From: Dryomyza anilis
Lineage: Eukaryota; Arthropoda; Insecta; Diptera; Dryomyzidae
Reading direction: 5' to 3'
Length of the DNA stretch: 64,000 nucleotides
Assembly (NCBI GenBank): GCA_951804985.1
Contig: OX638135.1
Location: 10,206,058 to 10,270,057 of the forward strand
Position numbers and translations under genes: made by a program
In this document: positions 33,928-45,905 of the stretch, one piece after another
Position numbering within the stretch: position 1 is the stretch's first letter
Layout of the letters: every line of letters begins with the position of its first letter
Notes under the pieces: generated by a model
What the model was told of the DNA's origin: nothing
Seen by the model: the letters and a program-made list of their open reading frames with translations, nothing else
Database searches by the model: none

Positions 33928-35014
33928 CATGTTACCAGTGCGACCAGAGTGGAATATAATATTCCACTAGTGGAATATTTTACAACTGAAAAGAATATAT
34001 ATTTTTTGATGAAATATTCGAATATAAAAGTGGAATATATATTTTTTGAAAAATAATATTTTTCTTTAAATATATTCTTTTTTTAAATTGTATTTTCTCT
34101 TTCATTTTATAAGTAATTTAGTTATTCTTCATTTAATAAAGTTATGCGCTAGTTGTTGCACTAATTCTATTGTTTGTGGCGCGAGTTCTATTTTTTAGTA
34201 TTCATTTTACAAATTTTTGGTAATTGCAAATATACCATTATTCAAATACTTAAAGGCACGATCATTCTCTAATTTTTATATAATGTTCTTATTAGCATAA
34301 GGTATGTGAAGTTCAGTTTATAAATCATAACAAAATCGAACATTTAGAAAATATCACCTACAATTCTATAAATATCAAGGTATGCGAAGAATCCTTTTTT
34401 TTTTAGATTTAAAACCACAATTTAACAGTCAAAACAAAATTTTAAAATTAATAATCTCTTATTCTTTGAATACAAATTTCATTTTTTCATTTTTTTCAAA
34501 AAAACTTTAAATTTGTCACAAATTTTCTTAGTGAGAGTGATCGTTTTTAATTTGTAACTTCTATATTATTGGAATTAGGTCTGTTTTTTTTTTTTAATAA
34601 AAAAAATGTATACTGGTTGTTTTTTTTCAAAATTTTGCAAAATTGTGATACTTCAAAAATAAATAGTTTTTGTTGATTCGAATGCTGATCTCTAGGACAA
34701 TATAGTTGCAAAATAAAAGTTGAAAAAATTATATACGGAATTTAGCCATGTATTTTATTCAGGTTTACATTTTTTTTAAATTATGTTTATAATTATTAAA
34801 TTATTATAAATGTTCCATGGTCAATTTATACTTTTTTTATATTTTCATTTTATTTAAAAATTATTACATAAACATTTCTAGCAAAAATATAGGTATGGCA
34901 TTAATAAATATTATGAAAGTGGAATATAAAATTTGAAAGTGGAATATTTATATTCCATTTTTTGGTAGTAAAAGAATATTTTCTTATATAGCTTCTGGTC
35001 ACACTGCATGTTAC
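33928..35014. mobile_element. Non-autonomous hAT-type element with 8-bp TSD
   Basis: Body 33936-35006 (1071 bp). Ends CAGTGCGACCAGA and TCTGGTCACACTG are inverted repeats with one mismatch; CATGTTAC is duplicated at 33928-33935 and 35007-35014. An 8-bp duplication plus CAGTG termini indicates the hAT superfamily. Next to each end are GTGGAATAT/ATTCCAC subterminal repeats, plausible transposase-binding sites. No transposase is encoded. Confidence 0.9.
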
Positions 35015-35362
35015 CTTGTAAGATATTATTTGTGTTCTCTTGACATACGGTACGGATTTTTTTTAATCTCTGACGAAAACAGAAATATACCTATACAAAA
35101 TATTTCTTATATCTATTATGAATGTATATGTTCATTTTATTATGGCCTTGAGATTTTAAATTGTCTCGTCAACATCACTTGATTTATACAATTTTTTTTT
35201 ATTAGTTAATTCTTGTTAAAATATAATTCAAATTATTGGATTTTTTTGTTAGTAAAATAATTTATTTTTTGTTAATGAAATTGAAAATATGGAAAATAAG
35301 TAACTTAAATACAATTAGTGTTCAAATTCTATTTGTTTTCATAATTAATATGCAGTTTAAGA

Positions 35363-35700
35363 TATGGGCCATTCCACACGAAATCGACCAAAAAAAGTAA
35401 ATTTTGAGATTCACCTTTTCGATTTCAATGAAATTTGAGCAGCTGATAAAGCTTATTGAGATATAGATTGACCAATTTTTTAATTTTTTTCGACCACTAC
35501 TTCCAGAGATACAGTTCTTCGAAGTTACAAAAAATGGGCCAAAAATCACTTTTGTACGGTTGTTCATATTTCAATACTTAAAGTAGATATGCTAGAAACT
35601 CCATTGATGGCTCGTTTTAAAGCTAATAGAACAAGCTTTAAGAGAAATTAAATTGTTACTTCTAATCTTGAACATGTGGCCCGTCGTCATTATCCTAGCA
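35363..35700. mobile_element. TGGGNNATTCCAC-type TIR element fragment
   Basis: Starts after a TA with TGGGCCATTCCACACGAAAT, the same terminus style as the element at 58857-60138 (TGGGTGATTCCACGT). Shares 35545-35640 with 16046-16140. The far end was not found. Confidence 0.6.
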
Positions 35701-36001
35701 CTTCAAAATTGATGTCCTTTAAAAAGACCCTTTTTAAAATTTGTAATTTATTTATTTGTTACAATTAGTACAATAATAATAATTTTTTTACAGTACAACA
35801 GTAGATTTATATATAATCAACATTACGGATACCTTATGAAATAAAGAAAAACATTAAGAAATAAATTGTAATAAACAGGAAATTTATGATAAACAAGTAA
35901 TAAAATTAAATGAAAATTAAAATAAAATAGAATGTAAATATTTAAAGATTATGACAAATATGAATAATTATTTAGATGTTTGGTTACATTCTAAGTCAAC
36001 A

Positions 36002-36762
36002 CTACATAAATAAAATTAAATTACTGGTTTGAAAAGAATAAATTACAGATTGCTTAAAGTTATTCGGAGGAACAATTAATTTAATATTTGAGGGTAATGA
36101 GTTACAGAGTCTAACGACGTTAATGAAGAATTGTCTATTTGATTGGATATAGTTTAATTTAGGTATAATAAAGTTTTGATTTCTTTTTGAAATACTGAAA
36201 CGTAGCTTGTTAAAGAGATATGATGGCGTTTTTGAACTGATTAATTTTTGCAAAAAGATGCAGTTTCTCGCATTTAGATAATTTATAATGTCACAACCCA
36301 GAATGTTCATCCCCACATCTCTTACGTGATCAAAGCGGTGCAAACCATATACATAACGTGTCATGTTATTAAATGCAACTCGTAGTTTGTGTGATGATTG
36401 GGAATCTAGATCATAAAATACATTTTCACCATAAGTAATTATAGGGGTTAGTAAATGTCTAACAAGTTTCATTTTAGTTTTAAATGCAGGCAACGCATCG
36501 AAAAATACGATTTCTTAAAAACACTATTAATGTGATCAGTACAAGTTGTTTTAGAATTAATGTAAAAACCTAAGTTTTGTCAACTATGTGTAACATAGTA
36601 CTATTTAAATATATAGGAGGGATGCATATACGGTCACTTATTTTCTTCGAAATTGGAAGAACATATGATTTTTTTGAATTGAGACACAGATTATTGTTTT
36701 TTTTTAATGTGGGATAAAAAATAGAGCCACAGCACTCAGACAGGGTTATATCCATTGTGCTG
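36002..36762 (-). pseudogene. L1 LINE RT C-terminal part
   Basis: 36002-36493 (163 codons) has RHLLTPIITYGENVFYDL, NNMTRYVYGLHRFDHV and SNRQFFINVVRLCNSLPSNI, the closing region of jockey/CR1-type ORF2. 36570-36755 has LCLNSKKSYVLPISKK, which in this family follows the YADD box by 40-50 residues. A frameshift separates the two. Confidence 0.82.
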
Positions 36763-36829
36763 TGACCCAGTTCCCTGGTTTTTAATAATATAATCTAGAA
36801 ATATTATTAAAAACCAGGGAACTGGGTCA
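36763..36829. repeat. Perfect 29-bp palindrome at the left L1/L2 junction
   Basis: 36763-36791 is the exact reverse complement of 36801-36829, with a 9-base spacer AATCTAGAA. The inner arm is L2 coding sequence (DDPVPWFLI); the outer arm is an inverted copy of it abutting L1. Confidence 0.97.
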
Positions 36830-37668
36830 TCATTCAGCCATCTGCTCTTGTGTGCGGAGGCGACCCAAGAGCTGATGACGAATTTTCCCGTAGATGCAGG
36901 TAGTCCAAGCACAGGTTCTGGTCCAAATGGATTATCCTCAGATCCAGCACGTGCTAGTTCGTCAGATGTTTCATTGCCCGAAACTCCTTTATGGCCCGGC
37001 ACCCAAATCAGTTTCAGTGTATTGTATTTACCAACACAATTGAGACGTGATCTGCATTGACGTACAATTTTGAATGTGATGACCTGGTTGTTCAAAGCCA
37101 TATGAGCAGCCTGACTATCGCTGCAAACTGATATAGCCCTGTTCTGCCATCTATTATCCGCAATGTAGTCCATAGCCATAAGTATAGCATAGACTTCGGC
37201 TTTAAATACCGAGGCATTGTCGCCTAAGGCGAAGTGAAGTCTGCGATCATCCGGTTCCACAAACACTCCAGCACCAGATCCCTGATCGGTTCTGGAGCCG
37301 TCTGAGAAAATGCGGTGTGACCCTCTACCTGGCTCACAGTCAGGCGTTAGCCAGTCTTGAATGTCAGGTTGGCAGACCTCAAAATTTCGTCTTGGTAATA
37401 TTTCTGTTATCATTGCATCAGAGGGCATCTCCAGTAGACAGGTGTCTAATGGAGTGTCAAGTGCAATGTCAGAGATATTCCAGGGAACATTAAACCAGAA
37501 ACCACCTCGTTTTAGTCTCCAGCAGCCTTTCATGGCTTCGCCTCTGATGAAGATGTCAAGTGGTGGTAGGTTTAAGATTGCATTCAGTGCTGGACCAGGA
37601 GTAGTGGGAAAGGCATCCGTAACACCCAGACACACGGTTCTCTGAATCTTGGCAAGACTAGTTGTCAC
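36801..37668 (-). pseudogene. L2 LINE RNase H region
   Basis: The frame 36736-37668 carries a cellular-type RNase H domain: RIFSDGSRTDQGSGAGVF, FKAEVYAILMAMDYI, VCSDSQAAHMAL and LIWVPGHKGVSGNETSDELA, giving the D-E-D catalytic set. RNase H downstream of RT places L2 in the I-type group of LINEs. Just before it is the RT tail (KIQRTVCLGVTDAFPTTPG). The last codons pass through the palindrome into L1, so the frame's end is foreign. Confidence 0.88.
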
Positions 37669-38211
37669 GCATTTTCGCGAGGAGCTTGTTCCACCAGACT
37701 ACCGATGCATATGATATCATCGGTCTTATCATTGCCGTGTAAATCCATAAGGTTTTGCTCGGTGATAGTCCCCATGTATTCCCAAAAATTCCTCTGCATT
37801 GCCAGAAGGCATTCAATGATCGCGAAATTTTATTTTCTACATATTTTGTCCAAAGTAGTTTACTATCTAGAGTTAAGCCCAGATATTTTACTTCGTTAGA
37901 CAGAGGAATAGTGACACCCTTAGGTACTGGTAGAGATAATCCTGTCATTATTCTTTTCCTAGTGAAGAGAACAATCCCTGTTTTGTGAGGGTTGACGGAA
38001 AGTCCGTTTGCAGTACACCAGCTGTCAATTCGGTTCAATGAGTTTTGTGTTTTAACACAGACCTCATTGATGGAAAATCCTGTGGCAAGAATGGCAACAT
38101 CATCTGCATAGGCCTGGGAATAGACACCTGGTCCATCGAGATCGTTGACTAGAGAGTCAATCAGCATACACCCGAGCAGGGGGGAGAGAACGCCTCCTTG
38201 AGGACAACCTC
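37658..38211 (-). pseudogene. L2 LINE reverse transcriptase, 5'-truncated
   Basis: Begins abruptly at RGCPQGGVLSPLLGCM, the conserved RT block before the catalytic loop, then QAYADDVAIL (YADD), SLNRIDSWCTANGLSVNPHK and VKYLGLTLDSKLLWTKYV. The RT fingers and half the palm are missing. A one-base shift at about 37660 separates it from the RNase H frame. Confidence 0.88.
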
Positions 38212-38230
38212 TAGGTTGTCCTCAAGGAGG
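38191..38230. repeat. Perfect 19-bp palindrome at the right L1/L2 junction
   Basis: GCCTCCTTGAGGACAACCT at 38191-38209 is followed, after two bases, by its exact reverse complement at 38212-38230. The inner arm is L2 coding sequence (GCPQGG); the outer arm abuts L1. Confidence 0.97.
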
Positions 38231-38231
38231 C

Positions 38232-38960
38232 ACACCACACCAAAATTTAAATTAATATTGCACAAAAGTATATCATGGTCAGATATAAATGAAATTTGGT
38301 CAAAAAGTGTCAACAAAGAAACGTCAGACACGATAAAAACATCAAGCAGACTAGGACTCGAATTAGGAGCAAAACGCGTAGGAGACACAGAGTTAATAAT
38401 AGTCATACCAGCAGCATTTACTTGGTCATAAAAATTGTCAACAAGATTGTCACTGTTTAAAAGATTCACATCAAAATCACCACAAATTACATAAAAATTA
38501 AAATCTGTTACACGCTTATCTAATTCAGAGAAAAAGGGTTCAAGACTGTGACATTTATTTGGGTTATAGACACAAGATATTAATACTTTGGTATTATTGT
38601 CAGATATTTCAATATTAAAATATTCAATCACATTCCCACTAGACTTACTAACAAATTTACTAAGAAGATGTGATCTAACATAAACAGCAACACCACTGCC
38701 CCTTTTACAAATTCTATCATTTCGAAAAAGTTTATGATTTCCCAATTATAGTAGTTGTCAGAGATATCACTATTAAGCCATGTTTCAGAAATACAGATAA
38801 CATCAACACTAGAATTTTCAAACACAAACTTAACATAATCAAATTTATAGCTATTTAGGCTTCACGCATTGAATTGCACAACAGAGAGGCCATCATGCTG
38901 CCTACATAGAATTTTAATCAACGTTTTATCATTAACGCCCTTAGAACAATTATTCCTCAT
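38232..38960 (-). pseudogene. L1 LINE endonuclease domain
   Basis: Apurinic-endonuclease-type fold of non-LTR elements: LSVVQFNA then a stop, then SLNSYKFDYVKF, VDVICISETWLNSDI (38740-38825), and after a frameshift KRGSGVAVYVRSHL, CVYNPNK, YVICGDFDVN and SDHDILLCNIN. The enzyme nicks target DNA to start retrotransposition. The stop in FNA-R-SLN looks like CGA to TGA. The domain ends where the palindrome and L2 begin. Confidence 0.85.
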
Positions 38961-39115
38961 ATTAAGAGTTGGTCATACGAATAACGATAAACATCATAAC
39001 ACAAATAATCCAAACAGATCAGAAAGTACCAGTAATAATCTTTCCAAACTTCTTTGCAAAACGAGACAAAAGAATAAAAATAAATATAATAACTAATATT
39101 TAAAATTAAATGAAG

Positions 39116-39640
39116 ATACTGATAGTACTAATTATATACTGATAGTACAGTGTGAAGATACTGATAGTACAGTGTGCAAGTTTATTTAGCTCAGCTAATA
39201 AATCACATCTTTTGGTTGATTTAATACAAATGTTCTTGCCAAATTTTAAGATGGTATTTTGATTGCATCATATTTTAAAAAATAATTTTCTAAATTTTTA
39301 TTTATTTTTTGCATTGAAAAAAAAAAATTTTTTTTTCGACAGTAAAAATTGCAATAATTTATGAATGTATTTCTAACTCTGATTTCTAAAATGGTGCCAG
39401 TTTTATCATATTGGCTCTAGTTTTTGAGATATTGATTTTGGGGTATATTTTTTACATTTTTCGAAAAATGGTATATATCTCAAAAACTAGGGACAGTTTG
39501 ATGAAACTGCCGCCATTTTCGAAATCAGAGTTACAAATACATTAAAAAATTATTGCCAATTTTACTTTTCAAAAAAATATTTTATTTTTCAATACAAAAA
39601 ATATGTATAAAATTAGAAAATTAATTTTTAAAATATCATG
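39116..39640. other. No gene recognised
   Basis: AT-rich. Contains a pair of similar segments in inverted orientation at about 39370-39450 and 39470-39550 (AAATCAGAGTTA / TAACTCTGATTTC; TTGAGATAT / ATATCTCAA), a possible small foldback. Confidence 0.5.
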
Positions 39641-40952
39641 CTATCAGAATACTTACTTACTTACTTACTCCTTCGCGGTGGCTCTATATGCAGCGTCTTT
39701 CTCTGCAGTGGCTGCGCGACACTCTTCGTAATACCACTTGTTCCGAAGTGGGCGTTGGAACCCAAGCACCTCTTCGGTAGCCGTACGCATTGAGCGGGGA
39801 ACGTGTGTCCACTGCGCGCATATATCATCGAGAGAGGGAGTGCCTTGGGCAAGCAGGTGTGAGAGTCGAGCGGCATAGGCTGGTTCGGTCTATTGTGTGT
39901 GCAGCTTACTGTCTAGCTTTGCGTGGGTTTTCGTGCGTTTTTCGCAGCGCATAAGCGTGTGCGAACCTTGGCTGCTACAAGGAAGTGATTCGAGTCGATG
40001 TTGGCATTTCGGATCGACCGTACATCCATCACACTAGAAGCGTGCCTTCCGTCAATCACAACATGATCAATTTGGTTGCGCGTGTTCTGATCGGGTGACC
40101 GCCACGTGGCCTTGTGAATATTGAGATGCTGGATTTACCATGGAATTACTGAAATCACCATGTTTCGTGCTGCGACGAAATCGATCAGCCTCATTCCACT
40201 GTCGGAATTGTTGTCGTGGAGGCTCACAATTTTGATGTCGTGACGGGGGTAGCGCTCCTAGGCTTCGTCGAGGCGCTTATAAAAGTCTCTTTAGTTTCAT
40301 CGTCCTTCTCATTCGTCGCACCGTGTGCACAAATTAGGCTGATATAGAAGTATTTAGCCTTGATGCGGATTTTTGCTAGTCGTTCGTTCACGGGTGTGAA
40401 CCTAGAGACAAGGTGGTGGAGTCTCTTTCCGACTACAAATCCACAACCAAATTATGCCTCTCCGCATGGCAGCTGTAGTAAATGTCACAGGATGCCTGTT
40501 TAAAGCAGCCCTGTCCTGTCCATCGCATTTGCTGGATTGCGGTGATATCAGCCTTGTATTTTTAGAGGACATCAACCAGCTGGATAGTGGCACCTTCTCT
40601 ATAAAGGGTTCGGACATTCCAGGTGCATAGCCCTATATCATGGTCCTTTATACGTTTGCGTAGGTTGTCATCGTGTTTTCGGGTCGTTATCCGAGGCATT
40701 TTTTCTGTTTTCGTTGAATCAGCTTTTTTATAGGGCGGGTCACAAGACCAACGCAAAACCCTCCCTTTCTCGTTTGTCCCGACCAGACCTCCCCCGGGGT
40801 TGAAACCCGATCTTCAGCTGGTTGCTCGGGTTAACGGGGTTTACAAACGCGGAGGAGACTAGGAATTGTGTAGGAGAGGCTATGGCAACTAACAGAAGTC
40901 GGTTACTGTCTTGCGCGTGCACTACACCATTCTGAACCCCCTATCAGAATAC
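39641..40952 (-). mobile_element. Short RTE-like LINE derivative with 12-bp TSD
   Basis: Body 39653-40940 between copies of CTATCAGAATAC (39641-39652, 40941-40952). On the minus strand it has an untranslated start, then broken endonuclease sequence (GLCTWNVRTLYREGATIQLV; later QNQIDHVVIDGRH), and after EECRAA-like sequence ends directly in a (GTAA)n tail. RT is absent although both ends look genuine, so this seems an internally deleted copy mobilised as such. Confidence 0.78.
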
Positions 40953-41927
40953 CATCTTGAATTTTGGAATGAACATTTATATTAAATCAACCAAATTACA
41001 CAATTTTTTGTCAAAATTTTTAAGTTTCAACGCAACTCTTCTGGCAACATCGCTTACTCGTTGCATACATACAAGAAATGAGCACCATGTTTATACAATT
41101 TGGCCTTGTACTTTTATGAGTATGAGAAATAGATAAAATGCGTCATGCTACTCCCTCGTAAAATTAAATGTGTGCTTTCTCACTTATGCGGATTATGCAT
41201 GAGTGAGTCATTGTGAGTATTCAATTATGTGACTTTCCGAACCCTGGGTTTTTAAAATAACGATTTCAGATAAATCAGATAAAATTATTCTTTTTATTTT
41301 TTTTATTATTTTCGAAATTTTTTATCACTCATGGTGATATTATAGGTTGGACACATGACCATATATTACATAATTTTGTAGTGGTTACTTTCAAGTAACA
41401 TAATTTAATATTATTAAAAATATTTCTACAATATACATAATTTTAAATGATGAAATAAAATGCGTACGTAATAAAATTAAATACTTTTTATTTAAATTGA
41501 AATTAATATAATATTTCTTGTATGTTTTTTAATACAAAAGTATTTAAATCAAATTTATATAAATTTTATTGAATTTTATTGCGTTACTTTTCTCTTAGTG
41601 TACTTATATAGTTTAGAATAATACAAAGCACGAAATAATAAATATCAGTGAGAATTTTTGCGTGTAATAGTTCAGTGTTAGTTTATGCAATGAATAATAG
41701 AATAAAACTAATAAAATGGAAACTGTTGGACAGACAAATGAGTTCATGAGCGTGAACTGCAGAGCGTAGAGAGCACATCTCACATTGAGAGTTTAAACTT
41801 AACTGAACAACATGATTCTAAGTTTAAAATAAGTTAAAACTACAGATGGAGTTCAACTACCACTGAAAAACTGGTCCTTAGTATATGTTATATGTATATA
41901 TTTTTATCAATTTGCATTTCATTGCAG
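40953..41927. other. No gene recognised; possible intron upstream of exon
   Basis: AT-rich DNA leading to a polypyrimidine stretch and TTTCATTGCAG at 41917-41927. Confidence 0.5.
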
Positions 41928-42024
41928 ACGAGCTGAGGTACGTTCGTTTGACGAAACTACAGTGCAAGCGGTAACCAAGGCAAAACGCACTTGTCACGAT
42001 AATACCGCATCTGAGGCGAACGAT
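41928..42024 (+). CDS. Candidate internal exon of an unknown host gene
   Basis: 97 bp between an acceptor (TTTGCATTTCATTGCAG) and a consensus donor (GAT followed by GTAAGT at 42025). After one base the frame is open throughout and reads RAEVRSFDETTVQAV...EAND; the other two frames have stops. GC content is well above the flanks. No other exon of the same gene was found, so the gene would have long introns filled with repeats. The protein is not recognised. Confidence 0.5.
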
Positions 42025-42516
42025 GTAAGTATTGGTTGGAAACTCGCACGTAAAGAAATATAAACAATAGACTACAAACGACTTATTTCCATGTAGTAAT
42101 ACTGAAATTTAACTTTAAATAATGTTGAGGAAATTTTCATGTATATAGACATTTTTCTTTAAATTTTTTCTTTCCGTGAAATAAGTAAAACTGAATTTGG
42201 CGTTATTTCAATTAAATTATCATTAATCCAAATTGTTTGCTTAATAAATTTCTGTTTAATCAGCATTTTTATTGATTAGATTAGTGATTAATCAATTAAT
42301 CAGGATTTATCAAAATTGTTATTCATTGATTTTGTAAAAGCATTGAAATTGTAACAGTATTTTGATTATTCAGACTTACTGGTTAATAATCTTCTACGTC
42401 GCGAGGTAGAAGATAAATACATATTTCAAAATACTTTAATATGTGATTCTTGAACATTTAAAACACTTATTTTTATTTTTTAATTATATAAAAAATAAAT
42501 GTTCACTTTATTTAAT
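42025..42516. other. No gene recognised
   Basis: AT-rich spacer with several ATTAATCA/TGATTAAT-type palindromes at about 42240-42310. Confidence 0.55.
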
Positions 42517-42828
42517 AGCCGCGGTAGCTCAGTGGTTAGTGCGTTGGACTGCGAGCCGAAAGGTCCCCGGTTCAAGCCTGGACTGGGGATAACAACATCT
42601 TTTCATAGAAACATTTTTCTATACCGCGCTACCTCTCGGCAGTAAATGGCAAACCTCCGAGAGTGAAAACATTGCCTATGAAAAAGCTCTCATCCGCCGT
42701 TCGGATTCGGCAATAAACTGTAGGTCCCACCACTTTGAGAACAAATATAACACGCACAGCTCAAAATGGTGAGAGAGCTCGGCCTAAGTTCTTATAGAAC
42801 TGTAGTGCCAAACTATTATATTATTATA
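42517..42828 (+). mobile_element. tRNA-derived SINE
   Basis: Close match to the 17.15-kb copy along its whole length, ending in an ATT/TATTA tail. A short direct repeat TTATTTAA at 42508-42515 and 42829-42836 may be the target duplication. Confidence 0.9.
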
Positions 42829-43036
42829 TTATTTAAGTTGACAAAAATTTTCAAAAGTTGTTTAATAAGATTGTTTTACTTTCAGTTAATCAAAATTCTG
42901 GTTAATCATTAAATCAGGATTCTGATTCGCATAATCCTACTTTTTAGTTCAATCTCAAAAATTCCAACTCTTAAATAATACTTGTGAATTAAATTGTGAA
43001 TTATAAATTGCAAATTAATTAAGTATTATAATATAT

Positions 43037-43554
43037 TGTTACGAAAATTCTGTCTAAAGAAAACTGTTGTACGAGATTCTGTACAAAATAAAAACACACT
43101 TATATTTGGTATGAACTAGGATTATTTTAACTAGTATTAATTTACTTTATTTCTTTAAATAACAACTGTATTAACAATCACTTATAACAACTGCTGTATA
43201 CTACAATTTAGCTTAACTAGGTTCGCTTACGAGATGCACTGATTCACTGTCATATCACAACTGAAGTGCTGTGCCTCAGATGCGGCGCCCTTATTTACTG
43301 CATACATCACTTCGACAAGTTTCGACTTGTTTCGAGAATCTTCTAAACTTTTCGTGAATGCTGCATGATATTTCCATCTCATTCGCACTTATGTGTTTTA
43401 ATGCACTGATTTTCCATATTTTTCTCGCACATTACCTCAGTGCGCAGAATGATCTTCCGTCTCTTCCTAACACATTTCTTTATACGCTGAATTGTCTTGC
43501 GTCTCAATTACTTTTATTAAATGGCACAGTGTAGCATATAACATCTTTCGTAAC
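43037..43554 (-). repeat. Element C 3' LTR
   Basis: Starts TGTTACGAAAATTCTGTC and ends CTTTCGTAAC; diverged match to the LTRs of D and E, with GACAAGTTTCGACTTGTTTC as in their promoters. TATA-like site altered (CTTATTTA). Confidence 0.88.
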
Positions 43555-43569
43555 TCTACCATCCACCTA

Positions 43570-44480
43570 AATCTGTTCGTCCCGAACAGATGTAATTCGT
43601 CTCTGTCGAGATACGACGCCTGTATTATTCTGGATCCGGTAAATCACGTAATTAATTCGTTTTATTACCTTATATGGTCCCTCCCAGTGTGTTTGCAGTT
43701 AAAGGGATAAGCCTTTCTTTCTTTCTTTGTGGGTTATAGAACAAAACAAGATACCCTTCAGTAAATCCCTCGGAATTTACTTCGTTAATTTCTTCACTCT
43801 TTCATAATCATAATCGTGTACAGGAATTCCAGCTGAAGGACGCGCACCAAACTTTAAATCCGCAGGTAATCTTAAGTCTGCTCCAAAAACAATTTTTGCT
43901 TGCGAAGTTACTGTGGTGTCATGTACTGCCGTTCGATAAGCCATGAGAAATAGTGATATGTGTGTATCCCAATATTTTGAATTTTTTGTACTACTTTTCT
44001 ATGGTACTCTTCCAAAGTACGATTAAATCTCTCCACTGCGGATAAAAAGGCGTAGTTCGTATTTTGTGTATGTGGAGGTCTTTGCATACTTCCTTAAATA
44101 CTACATACTCAAAATTTCTTCCTTGATCTGAATGCAACTCCAACGGTATTCCAAAACGGCTAACTAATGCATTCGCATCTGTTGTGGCTTCTTGATTCGG
44201 CATGGGATAAACTTCAGGCCACTTGCTGAAGTAGTCAATAACGACAAGCACATACTTATTAACTTCACTAACTTCACAAATGAACTTCACTAGATACCCC
44301 ATGGTATTCCGCTAATATCTTTTTTATTTTTGACGTGGAAGCAACAATCAAACTTCGAGCGGACGTGCTATCTTGACTTTCCCATACACGATAAAAGCAA
44401 CCAGCTTTTAGGTTTAAGCTCTGCCACTGCTCTTAAACAATGTCTGTATTCAAGTTTACACGGTCGCCGTTACAGAGCAT
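43570..44480 (-). pseudogene. pol: Element C integrase remnant
   Basis: The piece 43991-44302 has YVLVVIDYFSKWPEVYPMPN and LELHSDQGRNFE, the integrase core of this family. The GPY end (43630-43990) and part of the RNase H-integrase spacer (44340-44480) are recognisable by comparison with E but carry stops and deletions. Confidence 0.85.
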
Positions 44481-44489
44481 AAATAAAAG

Positions 44490-45905
44490 ACCCACTATGA
44501 ATAATCTCTAACAACTTTTCTTATAATATTAATTGTTTAGTAGATATGAGCCTTCAAATATGGAAAAATAATTGCATTCCATACATAAATATATGAAAAT
44601 ACATATTAGAATATAACTTCAATATCCTTGCATATCCTCTCAAATCCTTAAAATGGTATTCAGGCATTTACAAAATACACCTTCTGAAGAAGTACACCTT
44701 CTGAAGAAGAAAATTGTAGTGAAATATTACCATTTTCGTTAGAAATGTTTTTATGTGATTTTAAGTATTTAGTGTTTGATATTATAACTTAACACACACT
44801 AACTATATAAAATTTATATTTACACATATTTATAGCAAAAAATTTTCCAAGAACTGCAAGCGATATCTTTAGTTCGCACCAACTATGATCTAATCATAAT
44901 CAATGTGGTAAAAAAAAAATCATCCCAATATCGTTCCAGGATTAGGAGAAATTTACCAAAATTAAAATTAATATGCAATTCCTAATGTGATGAAATTCAG
45001 TTATCATTTTATTTTAGTAGAAAAATTATTCTAAGTTCGAAAATAACTCTAACTAGTCAACATACTCAACTACATTTCATACAAGTTACGATTTTACATT
45101 TGTGGATCACAATAATAAGCATACTATAAATATGAAGTAGTGATATTTTCAAATAATTTTTATTGAACATATATATAAAAGAGTACCATAATTATGTTCA
45201 TTAGGCATATTTAAAAAAGTGGATCGATTGGAAAAGAGTTCGTATTTTTGATAGTTAGTGTGGTTCATGCTCTGAAGAACCATAAATTATTTTATTGTTT
45301 ATCGTTAGCTACAAAATGCTAAAAATATATTTAAAAAAAATTTACTAGGTTTAGATCCAATTATCTTAAGAACCTATTAGCATTAATTAGTATATTCAAA
45401 TAAAATTAGTCTTTACAATTAAAATACAAATTGCGTTTAAAGTTTATTGAAAATCTATTTTCCAATAGTACTATATTTTTCATTATAAATAATGGGTGAG
45501 AACGATTGCAATTTTCTCAAAAACGTTACGTAATAGTAAAAAACTGAGTATACAGTCAAAATCAGCACCAGCGAATTATATAGAATTGATGTATGGGATG
45601 TTCATGGTAGAAATTCTGTTGGGTAGTGTAATTTGAACCTTTTTCCAACTGTTAGTCAAAAGTTTTGATAAACCAATACTCAGACATCAGTTTCAATTAC
45701 TAAACGTTTCATTTATCTTCAAAATTTATGTATGCTTTTCAGAAAATTAAAAATTCTCGAAGTTTAAATATTTCGAATTTTTGCGATGACATTTTGTAAA
45801 GCATAAGTATACCTTGATATTTATTTTATTTAGGAAAAAATCAACGAAATCTACCGATTCATTTTGAAATTATATAATTTTGTTCAAAAAAATTGCCTTT
45901 TTGTT
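44490..45905. other. Unidentified 1.4-kb block inside element C
   Basis: Replaces RNase H and part of RT. AT-rich, no coding frame. The ends CACTATGAATAAT (44490) and the complement of TTGTTCACCGTG (45903) are loosely inverted, but no target duplication is visible, so it may be an insertion plus deletion. Confidence 0.4.

Larger units (their letters stand above)
35745..39110 (-). mobile_element. Jockey-like LINE (L1) with foreign LINE segment inside
   Basis: L1 supplies an endonuclease (38232-38920), part of the RT and the C-terminal end (36002-36762), and an A/T-rich 3' end near 35745 with an AAATAAAT-type tail. Its RT N-terminal half is absent; in its place lies a piece of another LINE (L2, 36801-38211) with RT and RNase H, bounded on both sides by perfect palindromes. 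Confidence 0.8.
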
